Below are positions 7,995-16,183 of a DNA stretch of 21,039 nt, in pieces; the stretch's first letter is position 1; every line of letters starts with the position of its first letter. The translations under genes and the position numbers were made by a program. The notes under the pieces were generated by a model. That model was given only the letters and a program-made list of their open reading frames with translations, had not been told where the DNA came from and did no database searches. This stretch comes from Gammaproteobacteria bacterium UBA7310 (lineage in GTDB: Bacteria; Pseudomonadota; Gammaproteobacteria; Pseudomonadales; Ketobacteraceae): the NCBI GenBank assembly GCA_002471665.1, contig DKQK01000021.1, positions 1-21,039 on the forward strand. The letters are read 5' to 3'.

Positions 7995-9540
7995 CCCATG
8001 CGGCATCGAATGCGTTGCGCAATACCGTGCAGGGCAGGGTATTGGTTTCGATGGATGAATTCACCAACAGTACCGCTTCCACCTGAATGGGGAATTTCAT
8101 AATACAGCCCTGCTGCTCGCGCCGTTCGGGCCATTCCACAGAATCAAAGTACAAGGCGCCGGCGTGTGCCTGGTAGCGTCCGTGATCACCGGACAGACTC
8201 CAGTTGTATGACCAGCCCAGATCCAACAGGTCCATCAGTTCACGCATGGAATCCGATAAAATCCGGTCGCTGTAGCGCAGGTAGGCCATGAATTTGGCCA
8301 GTTCATAGGCCGACAGATACCAGCCGCCGGAACCACAGGAGAGCGTCCAGTTGCCGGCTTCTGCACCGGTGCCGTTGGCTTCGAATACGTTGTAATAGCG
8401 GGTGGGGTCGTAATCACCGGTAGCACTGACGCAACTGGGCTGGTGAATGTCGAGGGGGAGAAACACGTTCTCGGCCACATAAGCCTGGTACACCGCTGCT
8501 GCCTCGTTTGCATCCAGCGCATTGATAGGCTGGCCGGCCGCTTCCCACAGAGCCGGGATGATGACGCGAAACAGGGCGTAGTTGATGTTCGAGTAAGACT
8601 GATTTTCTTCACCACCGTGAAACTGGGGCATGATGCCGTATTCCACCATGGCTTTCAGTCCGTTCCATTTCACCAGATTGAGGGCAGCGAATTCCGCATC
8701 GAAATTCTGGATTGCCATCGCGGTCTGTTTGATTCCGGATTTGTGGGTAAGCAGATCGTAGAACGTGATGATTTGTGGATTGGCAAAGCCGTAGCCTTTC
8801 GTCCAATCATCCGGTAGCCATGGGCCCACCGGGTCAAACACATTTAAATCGTTCAGCTCTAGTAATTGCAGTACCGCCACCGCAGTGATGGTCTTGGAAA
8901 TACTGGCTATGTTCATGCGCTTGTATTGGCTTTGTGCCAGATAGGAGTCGTTGTTATTGCGGGCGGCACCACGTCCATCAGAGCGGGAATGCTTTTTCTT
9001 GAAGTTGATAACATAGGCGTAGCCCACGGTTTCACTGTCCAGTTTGTCAATGATGCCCTGCTCGAATTCATCCACATCGAACACAGGGCCGCCGCTGGTG
9101 ATGGTGGTGCTGGGTTGCATAATGCCTGCGCTCTGTTGCTGATACTGCGTGGCCAGTTTCAGCAACAGATACGGGTTCGGCTCAGGTTCGGTGCTGGTGA
9201 TGTTGTCTACGGATTTACTCACGCCGGTAAGGCTGCGATACCAGCTCAGCAGATCGGTGCCCAGGAAAGGCAGTTGGGTGGGATAGGGCAGAGCCCCGTT
9301 GAAATCCTCACTGTTTTCATAAGAATATTCCGCATCCAACACCAGGTTAAGCGAGGGCTGAGTCTGTATCTGTGCGGTAGTGGTAGTAGTGGTAGTGGTG
9401 CTGCGTGTTTGTGCCAGCAGCACTGTGGGTACGGATGCGATCGTGGTAAGCAGACAGGCTAATAAAATTCTACTGAAAATGGCGTCCAGGCCAGCTGGTG
9501 CATGGCCACGATGGTCAGCGCGTGGTTTGCCGTTGGTCAT
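7987..9540 (-). CDS. Secreted serine beta-lactamase/DD-peptidase-fold hydrolase
   Basis: A 517-aa protein of the class C beta-lactamase/esterase (PF00144-type) superfamily. The three expected active-site elements are visible: SxxK at S213-K216 (ASISKT), YxN at Y316-N318 (SYSNINYAL) and HxG at H459-G461 (QAHAGALYF) in the KTG position. The domain also shows YDLLTHKSGI and SCGSGGWYLSAYELAKFM. A signal-anchor-like hydrophobic stretch (24-43, ending VLLAQ) implies export. It is followed by an eight-threonine run (48-55) and a linker of about 95 residues, so the catalytic domain begins late, near 150. The substrate is unknown; esterase, D-aminopeptidase and lactamase activities are all possible. 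ATG 9540 is preferred over TTG 9558 because AAGGGAAA lies just upstream. Confidence 0.85.
   Translation of the reverse strand: MTNGKPRADHRGHAPAGLDAIFSRILLACLLTTIASVPTVLLAQTRSTTTTTTTTAQIQTQPSLNLVLDAEYSYENSEDFNGALPYPTQLPFLGTDLLSWYRSLTGVSKSVDNITSTEPEPNPYLLLKLATQYQQQSAGIMQPSTTITSGGPVFDVDEFEQGIIDKLDSETVGYAYVINFKKKHSRSDGRGAARNNNDSYLAQSQYKRMNIASISKTITAVAVLQLLELNDLNVFDPVGPWLPDDWTKGYGFANPQIITFYDLLTHKSGIKQTAMAIQNFDAEFAALNLVKWNGLKAMVEYGIMPQFHGGEENQSYSNINYALFRVIIPALWEAAGQPINALDANEAAAVYQAYVAENVFLPLDIHQPSCVSATGDYDPTRYYNVFEANGTGAEAGNWTLSCGSGGWYLSAYELAKFMAYLRYSDRILSDSMRELMDLLDLGWSYNWSLSGDHGRYQAHAGALYFDSVEWPERREQQGCIMKFPIQVEAVLLVNSSIETNTLPCTVLRNAFDAAWVN
9376..9399 (-). repeat. Threonine-codon microsatellite
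   Basis: Eight consecutive ACC/ACT codons encode T48-T55 just after the signal sequence of the beta-lactamase-fold protein. The triplets are not all identical, so slippage would be moderate, and any change would be in multiples of three if whole codons were gained or lost. Confidence 0.7.
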
Positions 9541-9896
9541 TGTTGATTTCCCTTTCAATTCGTATGATGTATTGAGTCATTGTACGGTCTGTGTCGGTTG
9601 ACCTCGGTTAACTATTGCCACAGGCGGTCTGCATTAATCACCCTGAAGTAATAGCGAAGGTCCTACAAAAAGGGTGTGATAATTCGCAATTTCCATGTGG
9701 CGCAGGTGATGCCGCAACCGCCTTCTCTACGCTGCCCATGTAAAAAAGTTGCATCAAAATATAAAAATTACTGTGAAAAAATAACAAGTTGTTTTGCGCC
9801 TCCCGTTGCAACTTTCGCATCGGCTACAGCGTATCTCCCTGAGACAGAGCCCTTATCTGTTATTGCAACCAATTGATCATTGCCAGGGAGAAAAAT
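9541..9896. promoter_or_regulatory. Divergent AT-rich intergenic region
   Basis: This 356-bp gap lies between the divergent beta-lactamase-fold and cytochrome/propeller genes, so it must hold both promoters. The centre (about 9740-9795) is clearly AT-richer than its surroundings, with several A and T tracts. The 8-base palindrome GTTGCAAC lies near 9804-9811 and a related TTGCAAC occurs at about 9863. No convincing -35/-10 pair could be fixed on either strand. Short reading frames here lack an SD or family resemblance. No RNA gene was recognised. Confidence 0.45.
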
Positions 9897-12503
9897 ATGA
9901 AACACAACACACAGTATGGAACCCGATTGCTGTTCTGCTCGATGGCGCTCACCAGTCTGTTGCTGGGCTGCGGTGGCGGAGGAGATGGTGGAGGCGGAGG
10001 CGGCGGCAGAGAAGCCCAGCCGGATGCGGGCGTGACCGCCAGGTTGCCTGCCCGCTCCACCAATATTGCCTTGACCTCCGATGATCGGCGTCTGGTGGTG
10101 GTGAATCGTCAGAATGATTCGGTATCGGTAATTCAGGTGAAAGATGGCAACGACGTCGACGTTGATGCCAAATTGGCAGAGATCAGCGTGGGTAAGGAAC
10201 CGCGATATGTGGCGATCACCCCTGATGATCAGGCGGCTTACGTGACGAATGCCGTGGATGGTAGTGTATCGGTGATCGATCTGGCCGCCGCTACCCCCAA
10301 GCTGAAAGGCAACCCGATTGCAGTGGGCAGCGAACCCCGGGGTATTGCCATCACCCCCAATGGAACCTATGCCTTTGTAGCCAACCATACCGAGGGGTCG
10401 GTTTCTGTCATCCAGATCCGTACCAATCAGGTCATCAACACGGTGTACGTGGGCGGTAATCCCATGGCGGTGACCATCAGTAATGATGGCGATCTGGATG
10501 ATCGTGACGAAACGGTGTACGTCACCCGTTTTTTTTCCGAACTGGCCGACCCGGTCAACCGGCCCGATGGTTTTAATGATGCCAAACGGGGTGTAATTGA
10601 TTATTTCGGGGTAGGGGCGGCCATTGCTTCCGGTGCTGGCGTGGCACAGCTTTATATTGAACCCCTCGCTGACAGTGGTTTCAGCGCGGATCGCCGTCAG
10701 TTCTGTGGTAACACCCGGGATATTCTGCAGAGTCAGGGGGATGTGGTGTTCTTTAATGCGGGCGTCGATGGTGATGGCGACGGAGCCGCGTCGCTGGCCA
10801 GCGATGTGTTCTGTCCGGATAATTTCAGTGTGGATGCTTCAGCCGGCGGTGCCATTGGCCGGGATGTTCAGGGCGCCTACCCCAATCAGCTGTTCAGTGC
10901 GGTGCTGCGGGATTATAACCTGTATGTGCCCAATGTGGGTGCCTCACCGGAGCCGCCGGTTAGGTTCAACCTGAATGTGCAGGCACTGGTGACCACACTG
11001 GATGTGGGCTCCGGCTACCAGGTTACCACCAACCTGAACAACCAAATCAAAACGGAAACTCCGCCGGCTGATCCCGGCGCATCCCTGACCCGTTTGTTTG
11101 CCAATGATGTGGTGGCCATTGATGCCAACAAGAGCGGCGACGACTTCCTGGTGGTGAGCCGTGGCGGCAACTACGTCATGCGGGCCACAGTGGCACCGGA
11201 CGGCAGTCTTGACCTGGGGGCACCCGGTAATGTGGTGCGTTTCCAGACCGGTAACATACCCACGGGTGTGGTGATGAGTCAGGATGGTACGCGAGCCTAT
11301 ACCAACAACGAAGTCAGTACCTCGGTGACGGCGCTGGACCTGATCGGCAATCAGGTATTGCAACTGGATATCGCCTCCAGTAAGCCCCCCGCGCCCGGAA
11401 CAGCCAGGCACCGCAGCCTGCTGGGCAAGCTGGCGTTTTTCACTGCCCTGGGGGTGCCTGATGTGTTGGATCTGGACAAGGACGGCAACTTTGATATCGA
11501 CGTGCGGGACATCCAGCCGCTGGCTTTCCGCGGCAAAGCGTCGGACAACGCCTGGAGCAGTTGCGCATCCTGTCACGATGATGGCCACAGCGATAACGTA
11601 ACCTGGATATTCCCCACCGGGCCGCGCCAAACCATTGCCCTGGAAGGCACGTTTGCCAACAGTGATCCCCGGGATCAGCGCATTCTGAATTGGAATGCGG
11701 TGCGCGGCAGCGTAACGGACTTCAATAATAATTCCCGCGGCGTGCAGGGTGGTATCGGCCATGCAACGGATGTAGGGGGAGTCAATCGCAGTGCAGAGAT
11801 TTTCAATCACGGCCCCACCAGCGGAATCAGTGATGCGCTGGATGCGATGACCGAGTGGGTGGCCACGGCGGTGCGGGCACCCATCATGCCGGCACCGGAC
11901 AGCGATGCCGAATACACCGGCCGCCAGTTATTTGCTGCCAACTGCAGCAGTTGCCACGGGGGTGAAAAATGGACAAAAAGTTCGGTGTTGGCGTACCAGA
12001 ACAATCCAACCTTTGCGGCTAACCCGTTGGCAGCCAATTTCTTTGCTCAAGGCCGGCAACCTGCACTGGACCCCAATCTGACGGTGGCCGGTCCGCAGAT
12101 CGTGGCGCTGGCAATACAGGGCGACGTACTCAGGTTGCTGGATGATGTGGGTACCCGGGACGGAAGCAACCCCCTGGAAATTCGGGGTGCCGGTGCCATT
12201 GGTGGCGGCCTGATCTCCATTCCCGGTGATCCCAACGAAGGGGTGGAAGTATCACCGCAGTCTACCCAGGGCTTTGCGTCATTGGGTGGTGCGGGGTTCA
12301 ATGTGCCTTCACTGTTAGGGGTGGCCTACCATGCCCCTTACCTGCACGATGGCAGTGCCGCCACGCTGGAGGAGGTCTTTGATCGGCATCGGTTACCGCA
12401 ATCAGGAGGGCAACCGATTTCCAGTGTGATCAGTGATGCGGATGATCTTGAGTACCTGAAAGCGTTTCTGCTGTCCATTGACGACGAGACCCAACCCTTC
12501 TGA
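9897..12503 (+). CDS. Lipoprotein: YVTN beta-propeller plus di-heme peroxidase-like cytochrome
   Basis: An 868-aa exported protein. The lipobox LLLGC gives lipid-Cys25, followed directly by a glycine-rich spacer. Residues of about 45-500 form a beta-propeller of the YVTN/YncE type (AYVTNAVDGSVSVIDL; the repeated IAITPNGTYAFVANH pattern). The C-terminal third holds two c-type heme sites, C556-x-x-C559-H560 (CASCH) and C683-x-x-C686-H687 (CSSCH). It ends with VPSLLGVAYHAPYLHDGSA and TLEEVF, the typical close of MauG/cytochrome c peroxidase-like proteins. It is probably a membrane-tethered periplasmic redox protein; the substrate is unknown. ATG 9897 has AGGGAG six bases upstream. A strong hairpin terminator follows the stop, so the gene looks like a single-gene unit. 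Confidence 0.87.
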   Translation: MKHNTQYGTRLLFCSMALTSLLLGCGGGGDGGGGGGGREAQPDAGVTARLPARSTNIALTSDDRRLVVVNRQNDSVSVIQVKDGNDVDVDAKLAEISVGKEPRYVAITPDDQAAYVTNAVDGSVSVIDLAAATPKLKGNPIAVGSEPRGIAITPNGTYAFVANHTEGSVSVIQIRTNQVINTVYVGGNPMAVTISNDGDLDDRDETVYVTRFFSELADPVNRPDGFNDAKRGVIDYFGVGAAIASGAGVAQLYIEPLADSGFSADRRQFCGNTRDILQSQGDVVFFNAGVDGDGDGAASLASDVFCPDNFSVDASAGGAIGRDVQGAYPNQLFSAVLRDYNLYVPNVGASPEPPVRFNLNVQALVTTLDVGSGYQVTTNLNNQIKTETPPADPGASLTRLFANDVVAIDANKSGDDFLVVSRGGNYVMRATVAPDGSLDLGAPGNVVRFQTGNIPTGVVMSQDGTRAYTNNEVSTSVTALDLIGNQVLQLDIASSKPPAPGTARHRSLLGKLAFFTALGVPDVLDLDKDGNFDIDVRDIQPLAFRGKASDNAWSSCASCHDDGHSDNVTWIFPTGPRQTIALEGTFANSDPRDQRILNWNAVRGSVTDFNNNSRGVQGGIGHATDVGGVNRSAEIFNHGPTSGISDALDAMTEWVATAVRAPIMPAPDSDAEYTGRQLFAANCSSCHGGEKWTKSSVLAYQNNPTFAANPLAANFFAQGRQPALDPNLTVAGPQIVALAIQGDVLRLLDDVGTRDGSNPLEIRGAGAIGGGLISIPGDPNEGVEVSPQSTQGFASLGGAGFNVPSLLGVAYHAPYLHDGSAATLEEVFDRHRLPQSGGQPISSVISDADDLEYLKAFLLSIDDETQPF

Positions 12504-12520
12504 CGCCGGGCTCCGGCAGG

Positions 12521-12562
12521 CGCCACCCTGACGCGTTACGCGCTTTCGTCAGGGTGGCGTTT
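12521..12562 (+). terminator. Strong intrinsic-type terminator
   Basis: A perfect 13-bp stem pairs CGCCACCCTGACG (12521-12533) with CGTCAGGGTGGCG (12547-12559) around a 13-base loop and is followed by TTT. It begins 17 bases after the stop of the cytochrome/propeller gene and should separate it from the next lipoprotein gene. The short T-run is the only weak point. Confidence 0.85.
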
Positions 12563-12630
12563 AACCTATACTGGCCAATTTTTTTTAAGCGCAATGTCGC
12601 TCTTGATGTGATGGTAATGCAGAGGAATGC

Positions 12631-13002
12631 ATGAGAAAAATAACGGTAGTGTTGATCGTCCTGTTCATGGCTGTGGGGTGTTCTGCCATGAAATCCAACA
12701 AATACACGGATGTGAATGTTCGCTGTGAGCCGGATGCTGCGATTGCCAGTGTAAACGGTGAGCATAAGAGTTCACCTGCAACGTTCAGCGTCGTAACCAA
12801 TAAGGACATTGAGGTTGCCTGTCAAAAGCCGGGTTATATTACCTCCAGCAAAACGGTTCGTACCCATATCACCACCACCGGGGTATTGGATGCCATCGGC
12901 GGATTTCTGTTCCTGGTGCCTGCCATAGGGTTGATTTCACCGGGGGCATGGGATCTGGATCAAAAAGACTTTGACATGACATTGGTGAAAGAGCCGGAGT
13001 AA
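12631..13002 (+). CDS. PEGA-like small lipoprotein
   Basis: A 123-aa lipoprotein with the signal MRKITVVLIVLFMAVGC (lipid-Cys17). The mature part reads like a PEGA-type surface or envelope domain: VNVRCEPDAAIASVNG, then SSPATFSVVTNKDIEVACQKPGY. Two cysteines may form a disulfide. A later hydrophobic Gly-rich stretch (about 90-108, GVLDAIGGFLFLVPAIGLI) could lie in the membrane. Such lipoproteins are common and mostly uncharacterised. AGAGGA lies 5 bases before ATG 12631, supporting this start. It is isolated from the preceding gene by the hairpin terminator. Confidence 0.8.
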   Translation: MRKITVVLIVLFMAVGCSAMKSNKYTDVNVRCEPDAAIASVNGEHKSSPATFSVVTNKDIEVACQKPGYITSSKTVRTHITTTGVLDAIGGFLFLVPAIGLISPGAWDLDQKDFDMTLVKEPE

Positions 13003-13038
13003 CGGTATGAGTCACCTTGGTTCAAGGTTGCACAGGTG

Positions 13039-13073
13039 CCTGATTGACCTGATGATCGTTTAGCTCAATCAGG
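13039..13073 (+). terminator. Long-loop inverted repeat, possible terminator
   Basis: CCTGATTGA (13039-13047) pairs perfectly with TCAATCAGG (13065-13073) across a 17-base loop, 36 bases after the stop of the PEGA-like lipoprotein gene. The loop is long and no T-run follows, so a terminator or a protein-binding palindrome are both possible. Confidence 0.4.
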
Positions 13074-13175
13074 GCTATGTTTCTTGCCATAGCTGCGGCG
13101 GATTACACAGGCACGGGTTGCTTTCCTGCGCTACACTGACACCCATAACAATAATCATTGAAAAAGGGTGTGCAG

Positions 13176-14081
13176 ATGACTATTTCCTATCGCTTATACG
13201 ATGTCTTTGCCGACGAGCCGTTTGCGGGTACGCCAATTGCCGTGGTGATGGCGGATGTACTCTTGGATGATGCGGTGAAAACCAGGATTACGGCCGAGCT
13301 TGGCTGCTCGGAAACCGTGTTTGTCGATCCGTCCAACCCGGCGTCCCCTTTTGCGGTATATAACGGGCAGGGTAAAACGTCGTTTGGCGCCCACACCACT
13401 TTGGCTGCTGCTGCCAGGGCCTTTGAGCTGGGCTACGGCAAGCAGGCCGAAGGCTACTCTGAGTACCTGCTGCAGGATGGTGGATTGTCGGTGAATACCT
13501 TCCAGGATGCTAGCGGGCACGGTGCCGGTGGTTTGACTCTGTTTGCCCGTCATTTTGATTTCACCACCGATCGTTTTGTGCCTGAATTGTCGGATATTGC
13601 CCGGGCCTTGAATACCGAGGTTAAACATCTCGCCTATTCCCGCTACAAGCCCCGGTTGGTGGCAGTGGATACGCCGGTGCTGGTGGTACCGATGACTCGG
13701 CCTGATCACGTTGTCGCCGCGCGTCTGGATACCGGTCAGTGGGCACCATTGCTCTCTGAGATCTACGCCACGGCCATTCTCTTGGTGGCACCGGGCTCCG
13801 TGGGTGGCCGCGCACACTTTCATGGCCGTCTTGTTACACCCCACTATGAAGCCGCAGCCTGCCCTCCCATCGGCTCAGTGATCCCCGAGTTCATTGCCTA
13901 TCTGTGTTGCTGCGAGGGTACCGCCATCGGCACCCACACCACCAGCATTGATCGTGGCCACCCCGCGGCCCGCCAGAGCCTGATTCACATTGAGTTCGAT
14001 TACCGGGGCGGCCAGCAGGCCAAGTGCCGCATTGGTGGTAATGTGGTGCTGATGGCAGAGGGGCAGTTCGTTTACCCATAA
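13176..14081 (+). CDS. PhzF-family isomerase-like protein with altered active site
   Basis: A 301-aa protein with the PhzF fold, two similar halves related to diaminopimelate epimerase. Recognisable elements are the start YDVFADEPFAGTPIAVV, the Glu motif CSETVFV (E46, equivalent to PhzF Glu45), GAHTTLAAAARAFE (family GHPTLGTA) and the C-terminal GGNVVLMAEG. PhzF itself isomerises a phenazine precursor; most homologues have unknown substrates. The conserved second-half motif EDPxTGS is here ACPPIGS (228-234), so the catalytic Asp208 equivalent appears to be C229. The first motif also has an inserted Ala before His73. The protein may be inactive or have a different reaction. ATG 13176 is chosen over TTG 13158 because the family begins at this point and GGGTG lies upstream. 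Confidence 0.82.
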   Translation: MTISYRLYDVFADEPFAGTPIAVVMADVLLDDAVKTRITAELGCSETVFVDPSNPASPFAVYNGQGKTSFGAHTTLAAAARAFELGYGKQAEGYSEYLLQDGGLSVNTFQDASGHGAGGLTLFARHFDFTTDRFVPELSDIARALNTEVKHLAYSRYKPRLVAVDTPVLVVPMTRPDHVVAARLDTGQWAPLLSEIYATAILLVAPGSVGGRAHFHGRLVTPHYEAAACPPIGSVIPEFIAYLCCCEGTAIGTHTTSIDRGHPAARQSLIHIEFDYRGGQQAKCRIGGNVVLMAEGQFVYP

Positions 14082-14272
14082 GCGCCTCAGCACCGGAAAA
14101 GGCGGACCGCTTCATACCGGTTAAAGCCAATGTTGTAGTGATGACTGCGGCCATAACAAAAATCAAAATGTTATCCGTTGCGGAACAAAGCCTGGAAGCA
14201 AGGGGGTGCGGCTTAGCATTGTGACATTGGTTGCAAAACAGTACCTGGGAAGTCACTTGGGACATCTAATCT

Positions 14273-14776
14273 ATGAGTACCCTGAATTATTTTGCCTATG
14301 GTTCCAATATGTCCATTGCCCGTTTGCACGGCAGGACGCCCAGTGCGGTATTGCAAGGCTGTTGCCGGCTGAACCGGCACGACCTGCGCTTTCATAAGCG
14401 GGGCCATGATGGTTCCAGTAAGGCGGATGCCTACTTTACCGGTGATGACCATGACGTGATTCATGGCGCCCTGTTCACCATCGAGCGCAGTGAGAAACCG
14501 AATCTGGATGCGGCGGAAGGGTTGGGGAACGGGTACGAGTTAAAGCAGGTAATGGTGATCGATGGCGCCGGGTTTACCATTCCGGCGCTGACCTACGTGG
14601 CCACCCAGTTTGATGTCCAGCTGAAGCCCTACTCCTGGTATTTGAATCATGTATTGGTGGGTGCGCTGGAGCTGGGCCTCCCGGAGCACTATATTCACAG
14701 TAAAATCAGCACCGTGACCGCAGTGGATGATGGCAACCGGATGCGGGACAGGGAGCAGCGCCGGATTCACCAATAG
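14273..14776 (+). CDS. Gamma-glutamylcyclotransferase-fold (GGCT/AIG2-like) protein
   Basis: A 167-aa protein of the gamma-glutamylcyclotransferase-like superfamily, whose members release 5-oxoproline from gamma-glutamyl compounds. The substrate loop FAYGSNM (residues 7-13) is canonical. The probable catalytic Glu is E82, in LDAAEGLGNGYEL. The C-terminal part LKPYSWYLNHVLVGALELGLP matches the larger bacterial GGCT-like subfamily. The SD before ATG 14273 is weak (GGGACA). It stands alone between PhzF (191 bp upstream, no clear feature in the gap) and the convergent GGDEF gene, whose stop lies 6 bases away. A second, ChaC-type member of the superfamily occurs at 17499. Confidence 0.85.
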   Translation: MSTLNYFAYGSNMSIARLHGRTPSAVLQGCCRLNRHDLRFHKRGHDGSSKADAYFTGDDHDVIHGALFTIERSEKPNLDAAEGLGNGYELKQVMVIDGAGFTIPALTYVATQFDVQLKPYSWYLNHVLVGALELGLPEHYIHSKISTVTAVDDGNRMRDREQRRIHQ

Positions 14777-14782
14777 GTGGCA

Positions 14783-16177
14783 TCAGGCCCGCCGGATCTG
14801 ATCGCGACCTTTTTGCTTGGCTTGATATAGTTGTTTGTCGGCGTCATGCAGCAGTTGTTGCGGTGTGTTGCTGCTGTCTGGTACCAGGGTGGCTACCCCG
14901 CCGCTGATGGTTACGTGCTCGGACGCTACCGATCGCTGGTGCGCTATAGTCAGGGCTCGAACCGCCTTGGCGCAGTGCAAAGCCAGTGCGTAGGCTTCGT
15001 CTGCGTTGGTCTCCGGCAGCAAAATCACAAACTCTTCGCCGCCATAGCGTGCCACCAGATCCGAGGATCGGCTCGCCTGTTGCCTGAGCGCTGAAGCCAC
15101 TTGCCTCAGGCAATCATCACCGGCCTGGTGACCATAAAAATCGTTGTAATGTTTGAAGTAGTCAATGTCAATCAGGACGATGGACAGGGGGTGCCGGCTA
15201 CGTTGCATGCGCCGCCACTCCTGCTCCAGTTGTTTGTCGAACATCCTGCGATTGGCAACACCGGTAAGGCCGTCTTCAAAGGACATCCTTTCCAGATCTT
15301 TTCTCAAATCCTCCAGTACCTGCTCCGTTACTTTCCGTTCAGTGATGTTGCGCATGAAGATGGCAATGCCGATCGCCTGTTTGTTGTTATCCAGTATCCG
15401 TGACAACGTAATGGCCAGTACCTGCTGTTGATGGTTTGCTGTGTTCAGCACAATTTCATGTTCACTGTGGTTGTTGGCGGATGCGCTCAGTTCAGTGTAA
15501 AGGGGGCGCAGCTGCTGACCCCACTGCGGATCCAGAATGGAAAAGATGGAAAGCCCGGTAACCTGATCTGATGTCATGCCTAACAGGGCGGAGGCGGCCA
15601 GATTCCACTTAACAATCACGCCGTCCACGGCGGTGGCAATGATTCCATCGTGGGCGTGTTCGACAATATGAGACAGATACTCAAGGGACACCGAGGCACG
15701 TTGCAATGGTGAAACACGTGGTTTGGTGTTGTGCTGCAGTTTGCGGTTCAGTTGAGACAGGGTAGTGCGAAACTTTCTTTTCTTGATGGCGGCGCTCAGG
15801 CTGCGAGAAAGTGTATCCGCAAACTGGGCGCCGGTGGGATCCACAATCTCCCAGTGATGGCCAAGCGTGGATACCGGTGATTGCAGGCGATGCTGGAGTG
15901 ATTTGCCGGTATCGTTCACCAGGAAAATGAAATATAGATCGTCAATGACATGGCTGAGTTTTTTGGCTGTTTCAAGGGGCTTGCGCGTGTGCGGGCCAAT
16001 GAACGCGATGCAAAAATCCAGAGTGTCCTGCCGCGCCAGTACAGCAGGCAGCGTGTTGCTGTCGGCATCAATATGCGTGGGCATCGGCAGGTTGCAGCGT
16101 TGGCATACGAATGCCACCTGTTCAAAGGTTTGTTGCCAGCAACCTGCGGCGTCGATGTATAACGCGTGTGTCGTCAT
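14783..16177 (-). CDS. PAS-GGDEF diguanylate cyclase
   Basis: A 464-aa protein predicted to make cyclic di-GMP from two GTP. Residues 1-130 form an alpha/beta domain that may be a degenerate receiver-like module (LDFCIAFIGPH, LYFIFLVND). A PAS sensor domain spans about 165-285 (HIVEHAHDGIIATAVDGVIVKWN to IAIFMRNITERK), then a coiled coil of about 25 residues. The GGDEF domain (about 298-464) has an intact active site GGEEF (379-383), the signature DGLTGVANRR, and an allosteric I-site RxxD (R370-D373) exactly five residues upstream, so product inhibition is expected. No transmembrane helix is seen. The start lies 6 bases after the stop of the acyl-CoA dehydrogenase-like gene, implying translational coupling. 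Confidence 0.93.
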   Translation of the reverse strand: MTTHALYIDAAGCWQQTFEQVAFVCQRCNLPMPTHIDADSNTLPAVLARQDTLDFCIAFIGPHTRKPLETAKKLSHVIDDLYFIFLVNDTGKSLQHRLQSPVSTLGHHWEIVDPTGAQFADTLSRSLSAAIKKRKFRTTLSQLNRKLQHNTKPRVSPLQRASVSLEYLSHIVEHAHDGIIATAVDGVIVKWNLAASALLGMTSDQVTGLSIFSILDPQWGQQLRPLYTELSASANNHSEHEIVLNTANHQQQVLAITLSRILDNNKQAIGIAIFMRNITERKVTEQVLEDLRKDLERMSFEDGLTGVANRRMFDKQLEQEWRRMQRSRHPLSIVLIDIDYFKHYNDFYGHQAGDDCLRQVASALRQQASRSSDLVARYGGEEFVILLPETNADEAYALALHCAKAVRALTIAHQRSVASEHVTISGGVATLVPDSSNTPQQLLHDADKQLYQAKQKGRDQIRRA

Positions 16178-16183
16178 AGTGAT

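Noticed and set aside
8866..9462. 198-aa + strand reading frame opposite the beta-lactamase-fold gene
   Set aside because: It is antisense to a gene with clear active-site motifs, has no SD, and its composition is that of a reverse-complement shadow.
10944..11810. 288-aa minus-strand reading frame within the cytochrome/propeller gene
   Set aside because: It is opposite well-supported propeller and heme-binding coding sequence and shows no family features.
12567..12572. TATACT as a -10 for the PEGA-like lipoprotein gene
   Set aside because: The -35 position would fall inside the terminator stem with only a poor match (TTTCGT), so it was not listed as a promoter.
13003..13175. Small RNA or riboswitch before the PhzF-like gene
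   Set aside because: Only one long-loop inverted repeat is visible, and no known riboswitch core was recognised.
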